64,000 nt of DNA from CAVVIH01 sp963748295 (GTDB taxonomy: Bacteria > Acidobacteriota > Vicinamibacteria > Vicinamibacterales > 2-12-FULL-66-21): the NCBI GenBank assembly GCA_963748295.1, contig CAVVIH010000006.1:806001-870000 (forward strand), in the 5' to 3' direction. Position 1 is the first letter of the stretch, and every line of letters begins with the position of its first letter. The translations under genes were made by a program, and so were the position numbers. This document shows positions 17,277-26,270 of this stretch, piece after piece. The notes under the pieces are model-generated. The model was not told the origin of the DNA. It made no database searches and worked only from the letters and a program-made list of their open reading frames with translations.

Positions 17277-18320
17277 GTGGCAGACATCGATCGATATCGA
17301 CCGGACGACAAGCGGGCCGTCGACGCGCTCTACCGGCGTGTGTTCGGCAACGATGCCGCCGAGGCGAGCCGGCTGCGGTGGGACTGGCAGTACCGCCGCA
17401 ATCCGAACAACCCGGGCGGCGAGCCGGAGATCTGGATCGCGCGCGAGGGCCCGGCGATCGTCGGCCAGTACGCGACGATGCCGGTGCAGGTGTCGATTGC
17501 CGGCAGCGAAGTGCGCGGATCGTGGGGAATGGACGTGATGGTCGCGCCCGAGCGCCAGCGCCAGGGGCTCGGCGAAGTGCTCTTCAGGACCTGGGACCGC
17601 AACGTCGGCGCCTCGCTCGGCCTCGGCCTGTCCGAATCCTCCTACAAGCTGTTTCAGAAGATGCGGTGGCCGGATCTCGGCCCGGTGCCGTGCTTCGTGA
17701 AGCCGCTGACCCGGCGCGCGTTCCGGCGGCCCGAACTGGCCGCAGCCGGTCAACCGCCTCGTGTCCGCGTTGACGCTGCCGGTGGTCAAGGTCGTCGCGC
17801 GGACCCGCCCGCTGCGCGCCGAAGTACGGCTGATCCAGCGGTTCGACGAAAGCTTCACCGAGTTGTGGAAGACGCTGGCGCCGCGATTCGCGTTCGCGGT
17901 TCGACGCGACGCCTCTTATCTGAACTGGAAGTACGTGTCGGCGCCGCACGTGCGCTATTCGATCGTGTCGCTGCGCCGCAACGATCAGAATGTCGGCTAC
18001 GCGGTCTATCGCCACCTGCACGAGCCTCGCGGCCGGGTGACGCTGCTGGTCGATTTTCTGACCGACCCGGACGACGAATCGGGCTTTCGCACCCTGCTCC
18101 ACTGGATCGACCGCGAGGCGGGGCTGCGGACTCGGACAAGATCCGGACCTTCGCGATGCACGCCGGCTTCCGCCGGCTGCTGCGGCGCACCGGCTACTTC
18201 CAGGTGAAGTCGACCGTGCAGTTCGTCGCCAAGGTCAACGGCGTCGAGGTGCCGCCCTCGTTTTACGGCGAGACGGATCGCTGGCACGTGACGCTGGGCG
18301 ATTCGGATCAGGATCGCTGA
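17277..18320 (+). CDS. GNAT-family acetyltransferase with two compensating frameshifts
   Basis: I start the gene at GTG 17277, five bases after AGGA. The N-terminal 140 residues are a GNAT domain: WDWQYRRNPNNPGG, then the acetyl-CoA loop VAPERQRQGLG. The frame breaks near 17729-17732: after TRRAFRRP the better continuation NWPQPVNRLVSALTLPVVK is in another frame, through YLNWKYVSAPHVRYS and WIDREAG. It returns to the first frame near 18120-18127, with DSDKIRTFAMHAGFRRLL to the stop at 18320. The full product is about 347 residues with a second GNAT-like half. It sits among glycan genes, so N-acylation of an amino sugar is plausible. Either two sequence errors or a real defect. Confidence 0.72.
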   Translation: MADIDRYRPDDKRAVDALYRRVFGNDAAEASRLRWDWQYRRNPNNPGGEPEIWIAREGPAIVGQYATMPVQVSIAGSEVRGSWGMDVMVAPERQRQGLGEVLFRTWDRNVGASLGLGLSESSYKLFQKMRWPDLGPVPCFVKPLTRRAFRRPELAAAGQPPRVRVDAAGGQGRRADPPAARRSTADPAVRRKLHRVVEDAGAAIRVRGSTRRLLSELEVRVGAARALFDRVAAPQRSECRLRGLSPPARASRPGDAAGRFSDRPGRRIGLSHPAPLDRPRGGAADSDKIRTFAMHAGFRRLLRRTGYFQVKSTVQFVAKVNGVEVPPSFYGETDRWHVTLGDSDQDR

Positions 18321-18350
18321 GATCGCAGGGCTGCGCATCCGACTGACTCC

Positions 18351-19301
18351 ATGTATCTGCTCGTCGGAATCGACACCGAGGGCGACAACCAGTGGGACGC
18401 GGCCGCACGCGCCAACCAGACGTTCGAGAACATCTACGCGCTGCCGCGTCTTCATGCGCTGTTCGCCCGCCATGGCGTCAGGCCCACCTACGTCATCACG
18501 CACCCCGTCGCGACGGACCGGCACTCGGCTGACGTGCTGCGGACGATGCTGGCGGCGGGCGACTGCGAGATCGGCGCGCATCATCATGCGTGGGAGACGC
18601 CGCCGTGCACGGAGGAAGACATCCGGCGCCACCCGTACACCTCGACGCTTCCCGGCGTGCAGTTCGAGCAGCAGTTGCGCAACCTGACCTCGGCGATCGA
18701 GGACGCGGTCGGCGTCCGGCCGGTCTCCTATCGTTCGGGACGCTTCGGCTTCTCCGCCGATCACGTGTCCGCGCTGGAGCGTGCCGGTTATCTGGTGGAG
18801 TCGAGCGTGGCGCCGCTCTTCTACGAAGCGCACAAGGGCGGTCCCGATTTCGTCGAAGCGCCGCTGCGCCCTACTTCTTGGCATACGATTCGGCGACCGC
18901 GCCGGGAATCGAGCAACGTCCTCGAAGTGCCCGTCTCCGCGGCGCTGAACCGGAAGCTCCCGAAGTTCGCGCAGCACGCCTACGCGCGCGCGCCGAGCCC
19001 GTACACCACCAAGCGGGTGCTGCGAGTGCTGCGCCTGCTCCGGGTCCGCTGGCTCCGCCCGTCGTGGTCTTCGGCCGAGGACATGATCCGCCTGGCGAAG
19101 GATCTGGCGCGGTGGGGCGAGCCGGTGCTGAACCTGCTCTTCCACTCGAGCGAAGCGATCGTCGGCGGCAGCCCGTATAACAGGACACAGGCGGAGCTCG
19201 ACGCGTTCACTCAGCGGCTCGAGCGTTTCCTCGCGTTCGCGACGAAAGAGCTGGGCGCGACGCCGGTGACGTTCGCGGAGTTCCGGACGAGGTACTGCTA
19301 G
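18351..19301 (+). CDS. polysaccharide deacetylase-like protein, with an internal double frameshift
   Basis: A NodB-fold protein of 316 residues: the catalytic-acid region IDTEGDN near residue 10, GAHHHAW with metal-binding histidines near residue 80, and YRSGRFG. Such enzymes remove N-acetyl groups from glycans. Between about 18867 and 18912 the annotated frame reads RPTSWHTIRRPRRE, which looks wrong. The neighbouring frame reads APYFLAYDSATAPG, which flows well into SSNVLEVPVSAALNRKL. Two nearby indels that cancel are therefore likely, leaving the rest of the protein in frame. It follows the GNAT gene by 30 bases and precedes a GT4 gene by ten. Confidence 0.8.
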   Translation: MYLLVGIDTEGDNQWDAAARANQTFENIYALPRLHALFARHGVRPTYVITHPVATDRHSADVLRTMLAAGDCEIGAHHHAWETPPCTEEDIRRHPYTSTLPGVQFEQQLRNLTSAIEDAVGVRPVSYRSGRFGFSADHVSALERAGYLVESSVAPLFYEAHKGGPDFVEAPLRPTSWHTIRRPRRESSNVLEVPVSAALNRKLPKFAQHAYARAPSPYTTKRVLRVLRLLRVRWLRPSWSSAEDMIRLAKDLARWGEPVLNLLFHSSEAIVGGSPYNRTQAELDAFTQRLERFLAFATKELGATPVTFAEFRTRYC

Positions 19302-19310
19302 CGCGGCGAC

Positions 19311-20462
19311 ATGCACATCCTTCACGTCACGCCGCACCTTCCGCCCGATCAGGCCGCGAACGCGCTGCTGCCCTGGCAGCTGGGATCGTGGGCGCGGGAG
19401 TCGGGCGATACCGTCGAGTACGTGGCGAACCCGCCGCGGGCCGGCGGCGCCGCCAGCCTGCCCGGCGCGGTGGCGTGGGTGCCCAGACGATCGGACGGCT
19501 TGCTCTCGCGATTGCCGGGCATCGGCCCCCTGGCCGCCAGCCTTCCCGTTTACCGGGCGCTCGGACCCGCGATCGCGCGCGCCGACGTCGTCCATGCGCA
19601 CAGCAACGGCCTGCTGACCGAGCTCGCGGTGGTGCTCGCGCGACGCCAGCAGAAGCCGGTCGTGCTCACGCTCTACGGCACGGAGATCTGGCACTACGAG
19701 CCGAAGAAGTCCGGTCCGGATCTTTTCACGCGCGCGTATCACGCGGCGTCTGCGGTCACCTTCTACAGCGAACGGCTTCTGGCGCGCGCCAACGAGCTCG
19801 GGCTCACCCGCCGCGACATGCACGCGATCTATCCGTCGGTTGGCGCGGCGTTCCGATTTCACACCGAAGCCGATCAGCTCGAGATCCGGACGGCGCTCGG
19901 GATCAGCGCGCGGCACGTGCTGGTCAACGTCAAGCGACTTCATCCACTCGCGGGTCAGCGCCACCTGCTCGAGGCGATGAACGAGGTGATCCGCACCCAT
20001 CCGGACATCCGTCTCGTCATCTGCGGCACCGGTCCGCTGCTCGACGACCTCAAGGCGGCGGCGCGATCCGCCGGCGTCGAGCGTCACGTGACGTTTGCCG
20101 GCCTGGTCGACAATGCCGTCGTCGCGCGCTACTGTGCGGCGGCCGATCTGTTCGTGCTGCCGTCGCTGCTGGAGGCGCTGCCGACCGTCGCCGTCGAGGC
20201 GCTTGCGGCGGGGACGCCGGTCATTTCCACCGACAACCCCGGCGGGCTCGAGCTGAGCGAGATCTTCGGGCCGGACGTCGCGGTCGTGCCGCGCGAACAA
20301 CCGCTCGCGCTCGCCGCCGCCATTACCGACTTCCTGGACGACAAGCGGCGCACGCTGCCGGCGACGCGGGAAACCGTGAACCGGGAGTTCAGGCCGGCCG
20401 CCGTCGCGGCAAAGTACCGCGCACTGTACGAAGCGCTGGCCGGGAGGGTGCGTGAGCCGTAG
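19311..20462 (+). CDS. family 4 glycosyltransferase
   Basis: This 383-residue GT-B fold enzyme shows HVTPHLPPDQAAN at the N-terminus, VVHAHSNGLLTELAVV, the central VNVKRLHPLAGQRHLLEAM, and the C-terminal donor-binding EX7E region LPSLLEALPTVAVEAL followed by GTPVISTDNPGG. GT4 enzymes transfer sugars from nucleotide donors and retain configuration. Donor and acceptor are unknown. Upstream ten bases lies the deacetylase stop; downstream it overlaps the next gene by 11 bases. A role in building a surface polysaccharide repeat unit is inferred from the cluster. Confidence 0.9.
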   Translation: MHILHVTPHLPPDQAANALLPWQLGSWARESGDTVEYVANPPRAGGAASLPGAVAWVPRRSDGLLSRLPGIGPLAASLPVYRALGPAIARADVVHAHSNGLLTELAVVLARRQQKPVVLTLYGTEIWHYEPKKSGPDLFTRAYHAASAVTFYSERLLARANELGLTRRDMHAIYPSVGAAFRFHTEADQLEIRTALGISARHVLVNVKRLHPLAGQRHLLEAMNEVIRTHPDIRLVICGTGPLLDDLKAAARSAGVERHVTFAGLVDNAVVARYCAAADLFVLPSLLEALPTVAVEALAAGTPVISTDNPGGLELSEIFGPDVAVVPREQPLALAAAITDFLDDKRRTLPATRETVNREFRPAAVAAKYRALYEALAGRVREP

Positions 20463-22371
20463 CGTCGTACGCGCCGTGGCGGCCGCGGCACTCGGCGCGC
20501 TGACGGGAGCGGCGTGCCTGCTGCTGGTCTACGGGCTTCGGCCGATGCTCGAGATGGACCTGGCGGTCTCGCCGCCGGCAGAGGTCACCGGCCTTTACCT
20601 CACCGAGCGCGATCCGGCGACCGGCCTCACGTTTGCGTGGACGGGCGAAGTCTTGACGATTCGGCTGCCGGGCCTCGACCGGCAGGTGCCGTGGCACCTC
20701 GAGGCACGCGCGCGTGCGTCACGGCCCGATCCCACGACGAATCCGGAGCTCGCCATCTTTGCCGACGGCTCGCACATCGTCACCGTCCCGACCTCGAGCG
20801 ACTTCGCCGACATCCAGCTGGCGATCCCCGCACGGCCCGATCGTCTCGGCCTGACGATTTCCATGCGCTCCTCGAAGACGATGGTGCCGGGGCCGCACGA
20901 TCCGAGGGCGCTCGGCGTGATGGTGGATTGGATCAGAATCAGACCGGAAGGCATCGTGATGCCGCCGCGCAAAGCGCTCGCGGCCGCTGCCGTGGTGCCC
21001 GCGATCGCCGCGCTGGCACTGGCTCTCCTCGGCGCCACAGCGGTGTCGGCTGCCGCCGCCGCAACAGGCATCGGCGCGCTGTTCGCCTGCGTGCTGGCAC
21101 GAGGGTTCGGGCCTTACTCGGATTACCCGGTCACCGTCGGCAGCCTTGCCGCCTGGGTCTGGGGCGTCACGCTGGTCGTCGGCCTGATCGCCCTCGCCGT
21201 CCGCCGGCGTCCGTTCTCGAGCCGCGCCCTGTTCGTTGCCGGCTTCTCCGCGGCGGCGGCGCTGCTCAAACTGGCGGTGCTGCTGCATCCCGACATGCCG
21301 GTCGGCGATGCGATGTTTCACGCCCACCGGTTTCACGAGGTTCTCAGCGGCAAGCTCTATTTCACGTCGATCGCGCCGGGGAACTACTCGTTCCCGTACA
21401 CGCCGGGACTCTACGTCTTCGCGCTGCCGTTTGCGGATCTGGTGAGACGCGGCGCGGCGGACATGGCGCTTCTTCGAGCGATCGTGGTGGCCGTCGACGC
21501 GGCCGCCGCATTGCTTCTCTACCTGGCGCTGGCGCGCGCGGCACGCTGGCAGACGGATGCGGTCCGCATTCGAATCCTGCGAACCGCCGCGGTGTGCGCG
21601 GTCGTGTTCTATCACCTCGTTCCGCTCGATTACCGGATCGTCACCGTCGGCAACCTGACCAACGCGTTCGCGCAATCGATGGCCACGCTTGCCCTCGCGC
21701 TGATCGTCGGCCTCGCACGCGACGGGCGAGCATCCCGGCTCTGCGGCTTGCTGACGCTGACCCTCGCCGCCGCGTTTCTTTCGCATACCGGCACGTTTGC
21801 GATCGGCGCCGCGGCGACGGCGGCAATTGCCGGGCTGTTCCTCTGGCGCGGTGACGCGAGAGTGCGCGCCAGCGGAGTCGCAATCGCCATCGCGCTGGCC
21901 ATCGCGGTCGTCGCGGCGATCGTTCTCTACTACGCGCACTTCATGGAGACTTACCGGACAGAGTGGGCGCGCATCAGCGTCGAGACGGCAACCGCCGCGC
22001 CCGACGCCGGCGGCCGCGGCATCGGCGCCCGCCTCGCCGCGGTTCCGCGCAACCTGCACATCTATCTCGGAACGCCTGTGCTGATCCTCGCCGCCATTGG
22101 CGCCGCCGCCGCGCGTCAACTCGATGGCGCGAATGCGCTGTGGCTCAGCGTCACCGGCTGGCTCGTCGCGTGCGCGGGTTTTCTGGTCCTCGGCATTCTG
22201 ACGCCGGTCGACATGCGCCACTACCTCGCGGCGATCCCGGGGCTGGCGATTGCGGCCGGCGCCGGCGCCGCCGCGTGGTGGTATGCAGGCGGCAGACGCC
22301 GGCTGATCGCCGCCGCGCTTGTGATGTGGGTCATCGCGATGGGGCTGCAGACGTGGTGGATTACGATCTGA
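20452..22371 (+). CDS. large GT-C-like integral membrane protein
   Basis: This 639-residue protein has one N-terminal helix, a periplasmic beta-type domain at about residues 40-165, then about ten hydrophobic helices. After the third helix of the main block comes MPVGDAMFHAHRFHEVLSG, whose GD and His residues resemble the first-loop acidic motif of GT-C glycosyltransferases. No named family is recognised beyond that. The GTG start overlaps the GT4 gene by 11 bases, making it the last gene of this glycan operon. It could be a polyprenyl-phosphate-sugar-dependent glycosyltransferase or a polymerase/ligase. Confidence 0.65.
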   Translation: MSRSVVRAVAAAALGALTGAACLLLVYGLRPMLEMDLAVSPPAEVTGLYLTERDPATGLTFAWTGEVLTIRLPGLDRQVPWHLEARARASRPDPTTNPELAIFADGSHIVTVPTSSDFADIQLAIPARPDRLGLTISMRSSKTMVPGPHDPRALGVMVDWIRIRPEGIVMPPRKALAAAAVVPAIAALALALLGATAVSAAAAATGIGALFACVLARGFGPYSDYPVTVGSLAAWVWGVTLVVGLIALAVRRRPFSSRALFVAGFSAAAALLKLAVLLHPDMPVGDAMFHAHRFHEVLSGKLYFTSIAPGNYSFPYTPGLYVFALPFADLVRRGAADMALLRAIVVAVDAAAALLLYLALARAARWQTDAVRIRILRTAAVCAVVFYHLVPLDYRIVTVGNLTNAFAQSMATLALALIVGLARDGRASRLCGLLTLTLAAAFLSHTGTFAIGAAATAAIAGLFLWRGDARVRASGVAIAIALAIAVVAAIVLYYAHFMETYRTEWARISVETATAAPDAGGRGIGARLAAVPRNLHIYLGTPVLILAAIGAAAARQLDGANALWLSVTGWLVACAGFLVLGILTPVDMRHYLAAIPGLAIAAGAGAAAWWYAGGRRRLIAAALVMWVIAMGLQTWWITI

Positions 22372-22375
22372 TAAT

Positions 22376-22667
22376 TCCCAACTCCCAACACCACAACTCC
22401 CAAACGAAATCCCAACTCCCAACTCCCAAGGAATCGGCCTCCGACCTTCTACGCGTGGCGGATTATTGCGGGCAGGTCAGCGTTCGGTCCTGATGTGCCG
22501 TGATGTACCCTGGCTGGGAGCCGGATCTTACCTGATCCTCGTATGCCACTAGGTATGTCGTGCTGGATTACCATTCGTGCGCACTCCCCGTTAGTCGGCT
22601 AGGTTGGCGTTGGAAGTTGGGAATTGGGAGTAACTTGGGAGTTGGGATTTGCGGAGTTGGGAGTTGA
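22376..22667. repeat. paired inverted arrays of the heptamer CCCAACT
   Basis: Two clusters of a 7-bp word face each other: CCCAACT copies at 22376-22430 and TTGGGAG copies at 22602-22667, separated by about 170 bases of unique sequence. The word AAATCCCAACTCCCAA occurs in both arms in opposite orientation, so the pair could fold into a long imperfect hairpin. The array ends six bases before the yqeY-like start. The unique middle part holds no gene that I can support. Confidence 0.8.
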
Positions 22668-22673
22668 CCGAAG

Positions 22674-23123
22674 ATGAGCCTGATAGAACGCATCAGCAAA
22701 GACATCGCGGACGCGATGCGCGCGCGCGAGCAGACGCGGCTCGGGGCGCTGCGGATGGCGAAGGCCGCGCTCATGAATGGCGAAGTGCAGCGCGGACGCG
22801 CGCTGGAGGAAGCGGAAGCGCAGCAGGTGATCAACTCGCTGATCAAACAGCGGCGGGATTCGATCGAGCAGTTCACGAAGGGCGGCCGCGACGATCTCGC
22901 GGACAAGGAAGCGGCTGAGATCACGTTCCTGGAAGCCTACGTTCCGCCGCCCCTCGGCGCGGCGGAGATCGACGCGGCCGTCGATGCGGCGATCGCCGAA
23001 ACCGGCGCGTCGTCGGCCAAGGATCTGGGACGTGTGATGAAAGCTGTGATGAATGGATTCGCCGGCCGCACCGTGGATGGCAAGATGATCAACGAAGCCG
23101 TGCGCAGAAAGCTGGGGGGCTGA
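22674..23123 (+). CDS. GatB/YqeY domain protein
   Basis: This 149-residue protein matches the usual length of the YqeY family and shows its features: MSLIERISKDIADAMRAREQ, then LRMAKAALMNGEV, RRDSIEQFTKGGRDDLADKE, and the C-terminal LGRVMKAVMNGFAGRTVDGKM. The fold corresponds to the tRNA-binding tail domain of GatB amidotransferase subunits, but the function of stand-alone YqeY is not settled. It is a single-gene unit: a repeat array lies upstream and a good intrinsic terminator downstream. Confidence 0.92.
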   Translation: MSLIERISKDIADAMRAREQTRLGALRMAKAALMNGEVQRGRALEEAEAQQVINSLIKQRRDSIEQFTKGGRDDLADKEAAEITFLEAYVPPPLGAAEIDAAVDAAIAETGASSAKDLGRVMKAVMNGFAGRTVDGKMINEAVRRKLGG

Positions 23124-23202
23124 AATCGCGCAAACCTTTTTCGCGAGTTTGCGTCTAATCAAACTGAAAGGCACGCACAAGCCTCTCATCCATCCTCCAT
23201 TA

Positions 23203-23232
23203 GGCTCCTGTCACAACCAGGAGCCCTTTTTG
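23203..23232 (+). terminator. intrinsic terminator after yqeY-like gene
   Basis: Perfect 8-bp stem GGCTCCTG / CAGGAGCC with a seven-base loop, directly followed by CTTTTTGTTT. This is the clearest rho-independent terminator in the window. Confidence 0.9.
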
Positions 23233-23340
23233 TTTCTCCCCGTTTCATTTTCGAAACAGCGTGTGTCTCGTTCGTCCGAATCCGAACGCTGCGTGTGCGC
23301 GCCCGACCCATCAGAGCTCATGTCGGTACGCTGATCTTTT

Positions 23341-24936
23341 GTGCTTCCGCCGCAGATGAACAGAGGAATGGTCCGGTCGGCCGGGCTGATCGGCATCGCC
23401 ACGATGGCCAGCCGGCTGCTCGGCGTCGCCCGCGAAATGGCGCTGGCGTGGGTCTTCGGCGCGGGCACGCAGATGGATGCGTTCAACGTCGCCTTCCGCA
23501 TCCCGAATCTGGTACGCGACCTGTTCGCCGAGGGGGCGATGTCGGCCGCGTTCGTCCCGACATTCACACGCACGCTCGCGTCACGCGGCAAGCCGGCGGC
23601 ATGGCGTCTCGGTAATCTGGTCCTCAACGCGCTGCTGCTCGTCACCGGCACGCTGGTCGTGCTCGGGATCGTGTTTGCCGAGCCAATCACCCACGCGATT
23701 GCCGGCGACGAATTCTCGGCCATCCCCGGCAAGCTCGAGCTGACGACCCAGCTGACGCGAATCATGCTGCCGTTCCTGACGACCGTCGCCATCGCGGTGG
23801 CGCTGATGGGCATGCTGAACTCGCTGCACCGGTTCTTCCTGCCGGCGCTCTCCCCCGCCATGTTCAACGTCGCCACGATCTTCTGCGCCGTCGCGGTCGT
23901 GCCGCTGATGCCGCTGGTGGGACTGCCGCCGATCGCCGGAATCGCCATCGGCACGCTGCTCGGCGGCCTGGGACAGATTGCGCTGCAGTGGCCGTCGCTG
24001 CACCGTGAGGGCTTCCGCTACTCGCCGGTGCTCGATTTCCGCGACCCCGAGCTGAGCGAGGTGCTCCGGCTGATGATCCCGGGCACGCTCGGCCTGGCGG
24101 CGGTCCAGATCAACGTCTTCGTAAACACCTACCTGGCGACGACCCAGCCCGAAGGGTCGGTCTCGTGGCTTGGCTACGCATTCAGATTGATGTATCTGCC
24201 GATCGGGTTGTTCGGCGTGTCGATCGCGACCGCGGCGCTCCCGACGATCGCGCGGCAGGCCGGTGAGGCGGACAAGGCGGCGATCAGAGGCACGGTTTCC
24301 CGCGGGCTGCGGCTGATGCTGAGCCTCAACGTTCCCGCGACGGTTGGATTGATCGTGCTCGCGCGACCGATCGTCGAGCTGATCTACGAGCGCGGGAGAT
24401 TCGGACCGGGGGATTCGGCCGCGACAGCCGCTGCGCTGATGTTCTACGCGCCGGGATTGCTTGGCTACTCGGCCGTCAAGATCGCCTCGCCGACCTTCTA
24501 CTCGCTCAAGGACAGCCGCACGCCGGTCATCGTCAGCGTGCTGTCGGTCGCGGCGAACCTCGCCCTGAATCTCTGGCTCGTTGAGGTCCTGAGCTTTCGC
24601 GGATTGGCCCTTGGCACCGCCATCGCCGCGGTGTTGAATGCCGTTATTCTGCTCGCGCTCCTCAGCCAGCGCCTCGGCGGCCTCGACGGCCGGCGGCTTG
24701 CGATCTCCGCCACGAAGATCAGCGTCGCCTCGGCGCTGATGGGCGCGGCGGTGTGGTTCGGCGCGGCCTGGCTCGAGACGGCCGTGCCGGGATCCGCGCT
24801 GTCGATCCGGGCCATACGCGTGTTCACCTCGATCGCCGCCGGCGTCATCGTGCTGATCATTGCCGCGCGCGCGCTGCGGATCGAGGAGCTCGACGATGCG
24901 CTGCGGCGCCTGGCGCGGCGCTCCGTTCCTTCCTGA
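23341..24936 (+). CDS. murJ: MurJ-type lipid II flippase
   Basis: This 531-residue protein of the MviN/MurJ family has about 14 helices. Family marks include SRLLGVAREMALAWVFGAGTQ, MDAFNVAFRIPNLVRDLFAEGAMSAAFVPTF near the start, and the later YERGRFGPGDS. MurJ moves lipid II across the inner membrane for peptidoglycan synthesis. Translation may start at GTG 23341 or at ATG 23356 (MNRGMVRSAG); the second fits the family better. It has its own upstream region after the yqeY terminator and lies eight bases before the TTG of the MFS gene. A second, non-MurJ flippase at 1945 serves a different glycan. Confidence 0.92.
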   Translation: MLPPQMNRGMVRSAGLIGIATMASRLLGVAREMALAWVFGAGTQMDAFNVAFRIPNLVRDLFAEGAMSAAFVPTFTRTLASRGKPAAWRLGNLVLNALLLVTGTLVVLGIVFAEPITHAIAGDEFSAIPGKLELTTQLTRIMLPFLTTVAIAVALMGMLNSLHRFFLPALSPAMFNVATIFCAVAVVPLMPLVGLPPIAGIAIGTLLGGLGQIALQWPSLHREGFRYSPVLDFRDPELSEVLRLMIPGTLGLAAVQINVFVNTYLATTQPEGSVSWLGYAFRLMYLPIGLFGVSIATAALPTIARQAGEADKAAIRGTVSRGLRLMLSLNVPATVGLIVLARPIVELIYERGRFGPGDSAATAAALMFYAPGLLGYSAVKIASPTFYSLKDSRTPVIVSVLSVAANLALNLWLVEVLSFRGLALGTAIAAVLNAVILLALLSQRLGGLDGRRLAISATKISVASALMGAAVWFGAAWLETAVPGSALSIRAIRVFTSIAAGVIVLIIAARALRIEELDDALRRLARRSVPS

Positions 24937-24943
24937 GGTCAGT

Positions 24944-26143
24944 TTGTCTCTATCGCCCCTGAAGATTCATCCGACGATCCTGCTGATGGCCTGCGCGCAC
25001 ATGATGGTCGATGGCTACGGCAACATCTTTGCGCCGCTGCTCCCGCTGCTGATTCCGAAAATGCATCTCTCGCTCGCGGCGGCGGGCACGCTGACGATGC
25101 TGTTTCAGATCGCCGCATCGGTCGCACAGGTTGGATTCGGCTGGCTGGCCGATCGGTGGCGGCCCAGGCTCCTGGTCATGGTCGGCCCGGTCGTCTCCGT
25201 CACTGTCCTCAGCATGATCGGCCTCGCGAACACCCCTGTGATGCTGGGCGCCATTCTCTTTGCCGGCGGCCTCGGCGCCGCGGCATTCCATCCTCCGGCG
25301 GCCGCGCTCGCGCACCGTCTCGGCGGCGACCGGCCGGGGTTCGCGATGTCGGTCTACATCACGGGCGGCACGCTCGGCTTCTCGCTGGGACCGCTGATGT
25401 TCGCGCCGCTCGCACAGCGGTTCGGGCTCGAGTGGACGCCGATCCTCGCGTTGCCGGGGCTCGCCGTGGTGGCGTTCTTCCTGTCCCGCGTTCCACAGCT
25501 GCAGGTGCACGCCAAGTCCGGCCGCGGGCTGCGGGCGCTGCGACCGTACGCCCGCCCGCTCGGCCTGCTCTACACGATCGTGGTCCTGCGCACCTTCACG
25601 TCGCTCGGATTCGCCACGTTCGTGCCGGTGATGCTCACGCGCAGAGGCTACTCGGTCGCCCAGGCCGGTACCGCCGTCGCCATCTACCTGTTCGCGAGCG
25701 GCCTCGGCGGATTCCTCGGCGGCGCCGCCGCCGATCGATTCGGCGCCCGGCGGGTCATCGCCCTCTCGCTCGTCTTCTCGACGCCGTTCATGCTCGGGGC
25801 GGCGCTGATCTCCACGGGCTGGCTGTTCGTCGCGCTGATGGCGGTCGGCGGGCTCTTCCTTCAGTCGACTCTGCCGGTCAACGTGACGTTCGGCCAGTCG
25901 CTTGCACCTGTGAGTGCCGCGACTGTGTCGTCCTTGATGATGGGCTTCGCGTGGGGCACGGGCGGGTTGAGCGTACCGTTCGTCGGACTGATTGCCGATC
26001 GTGTTGGAATCGAGCCGACGCTTGCGGGTCTCTCCCTCGTTCCGCTGCTGGCCGCGGCGCTGACGCTGCCGCTGCCGCGTCACGCTCGCGCGCTGCCGGC
26101 GTCGGGGCCGGCCGACGTGGTCGTACCTGAGGCGAGGCCGTAA
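24944..26143 (+). CDS. MFS transporter, fosmidomycin-resistance (Fsr)-like
   Basis: This 399-residue major facilitator protein has twelve predicted helices. The N-terminus KIHPTILLMACAHMMVDGYGNIFAPLLPLL and the GWLADRWRPR loop between helices 2 and 3 are typical of the Fsr/YfnC-like branch of drug exporters. I chose TTG 24944, which follows GAGG by six bases; longer starts fall inside murJ in the wrong frame context. It is probably co-transcribed with murJ. Substrate unknown. Confidence 0.82.
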   Translation: MSLSPLKIHPTILLMACAHMMVDGYGNIFAPLLPLLIPKMHLSLAAAGTLTMLFQIAASVAQVGFGWLADRWRPRLLVMVGPVVSVTVLSMIGLANTPVMLGAILFAGGLGAAAFHPPAAALAHRLGGDRPGFAMSVYITGGTLGFSLGPLMFAPLAQRFGLEWTPILALPGLAVVAFFLSRVPQLQVHAKSGRGLRALRPYARPLGLLYTIVVLRTFTSLGFATFVPVMLTRRGYSVAQAGTAVAIYLFASGLGGFLGGAAADRFGARRVIALSLVFSTPFMLGAALISTGWLFVALMAVGGLFLQSTLPVNVTFGQSLAPVSAATVSSLMMGFAWGTGGLSVPFVGLIADRVGIEPTLAGLSLVPLLAAALTLPLPRHARALPASGPADVVVPEARP

Positions 26144-26160
26144 AGCTGGTGTGGTACGAT

Positions 26161-26255
26161 GAGAAATGTGTAGTTTTCGTGAGAAGTGTGTGTAGCTTTC
26201 GTGAGAAATGTGTAGCTTCCGCGAGGAATGTGTAGCTTCCGCCTTTAGGCGGAAG
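26161..26255. repeat. four tandem 20-22 bp units ending in a hairpin
   Basis: Four consecutive units of the form GAGAAATGTGTAGYTTYCGY run from 26161 to 26242. The array closes with CTTCCGCC TTTA GGCGGAAG (26236-26255), a perfect 8-bp stem. It fills the gap between the MFS gene and the rhomboid gene and ends 15 bases before the rhomboid ATG, where it could affect translation or terminate upstream transcription. Confidence 0.8.
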
Positions 26256-26270
26256 TAGTAGAGATCAAAA

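Noticed and set aside
22431..22601. tRNA or small RNA gene between the CCCAACT arrays
   Set aside because: No cloverleaf arms or TTCRANNC T-loop pattern; only unique sequence of unknown role.
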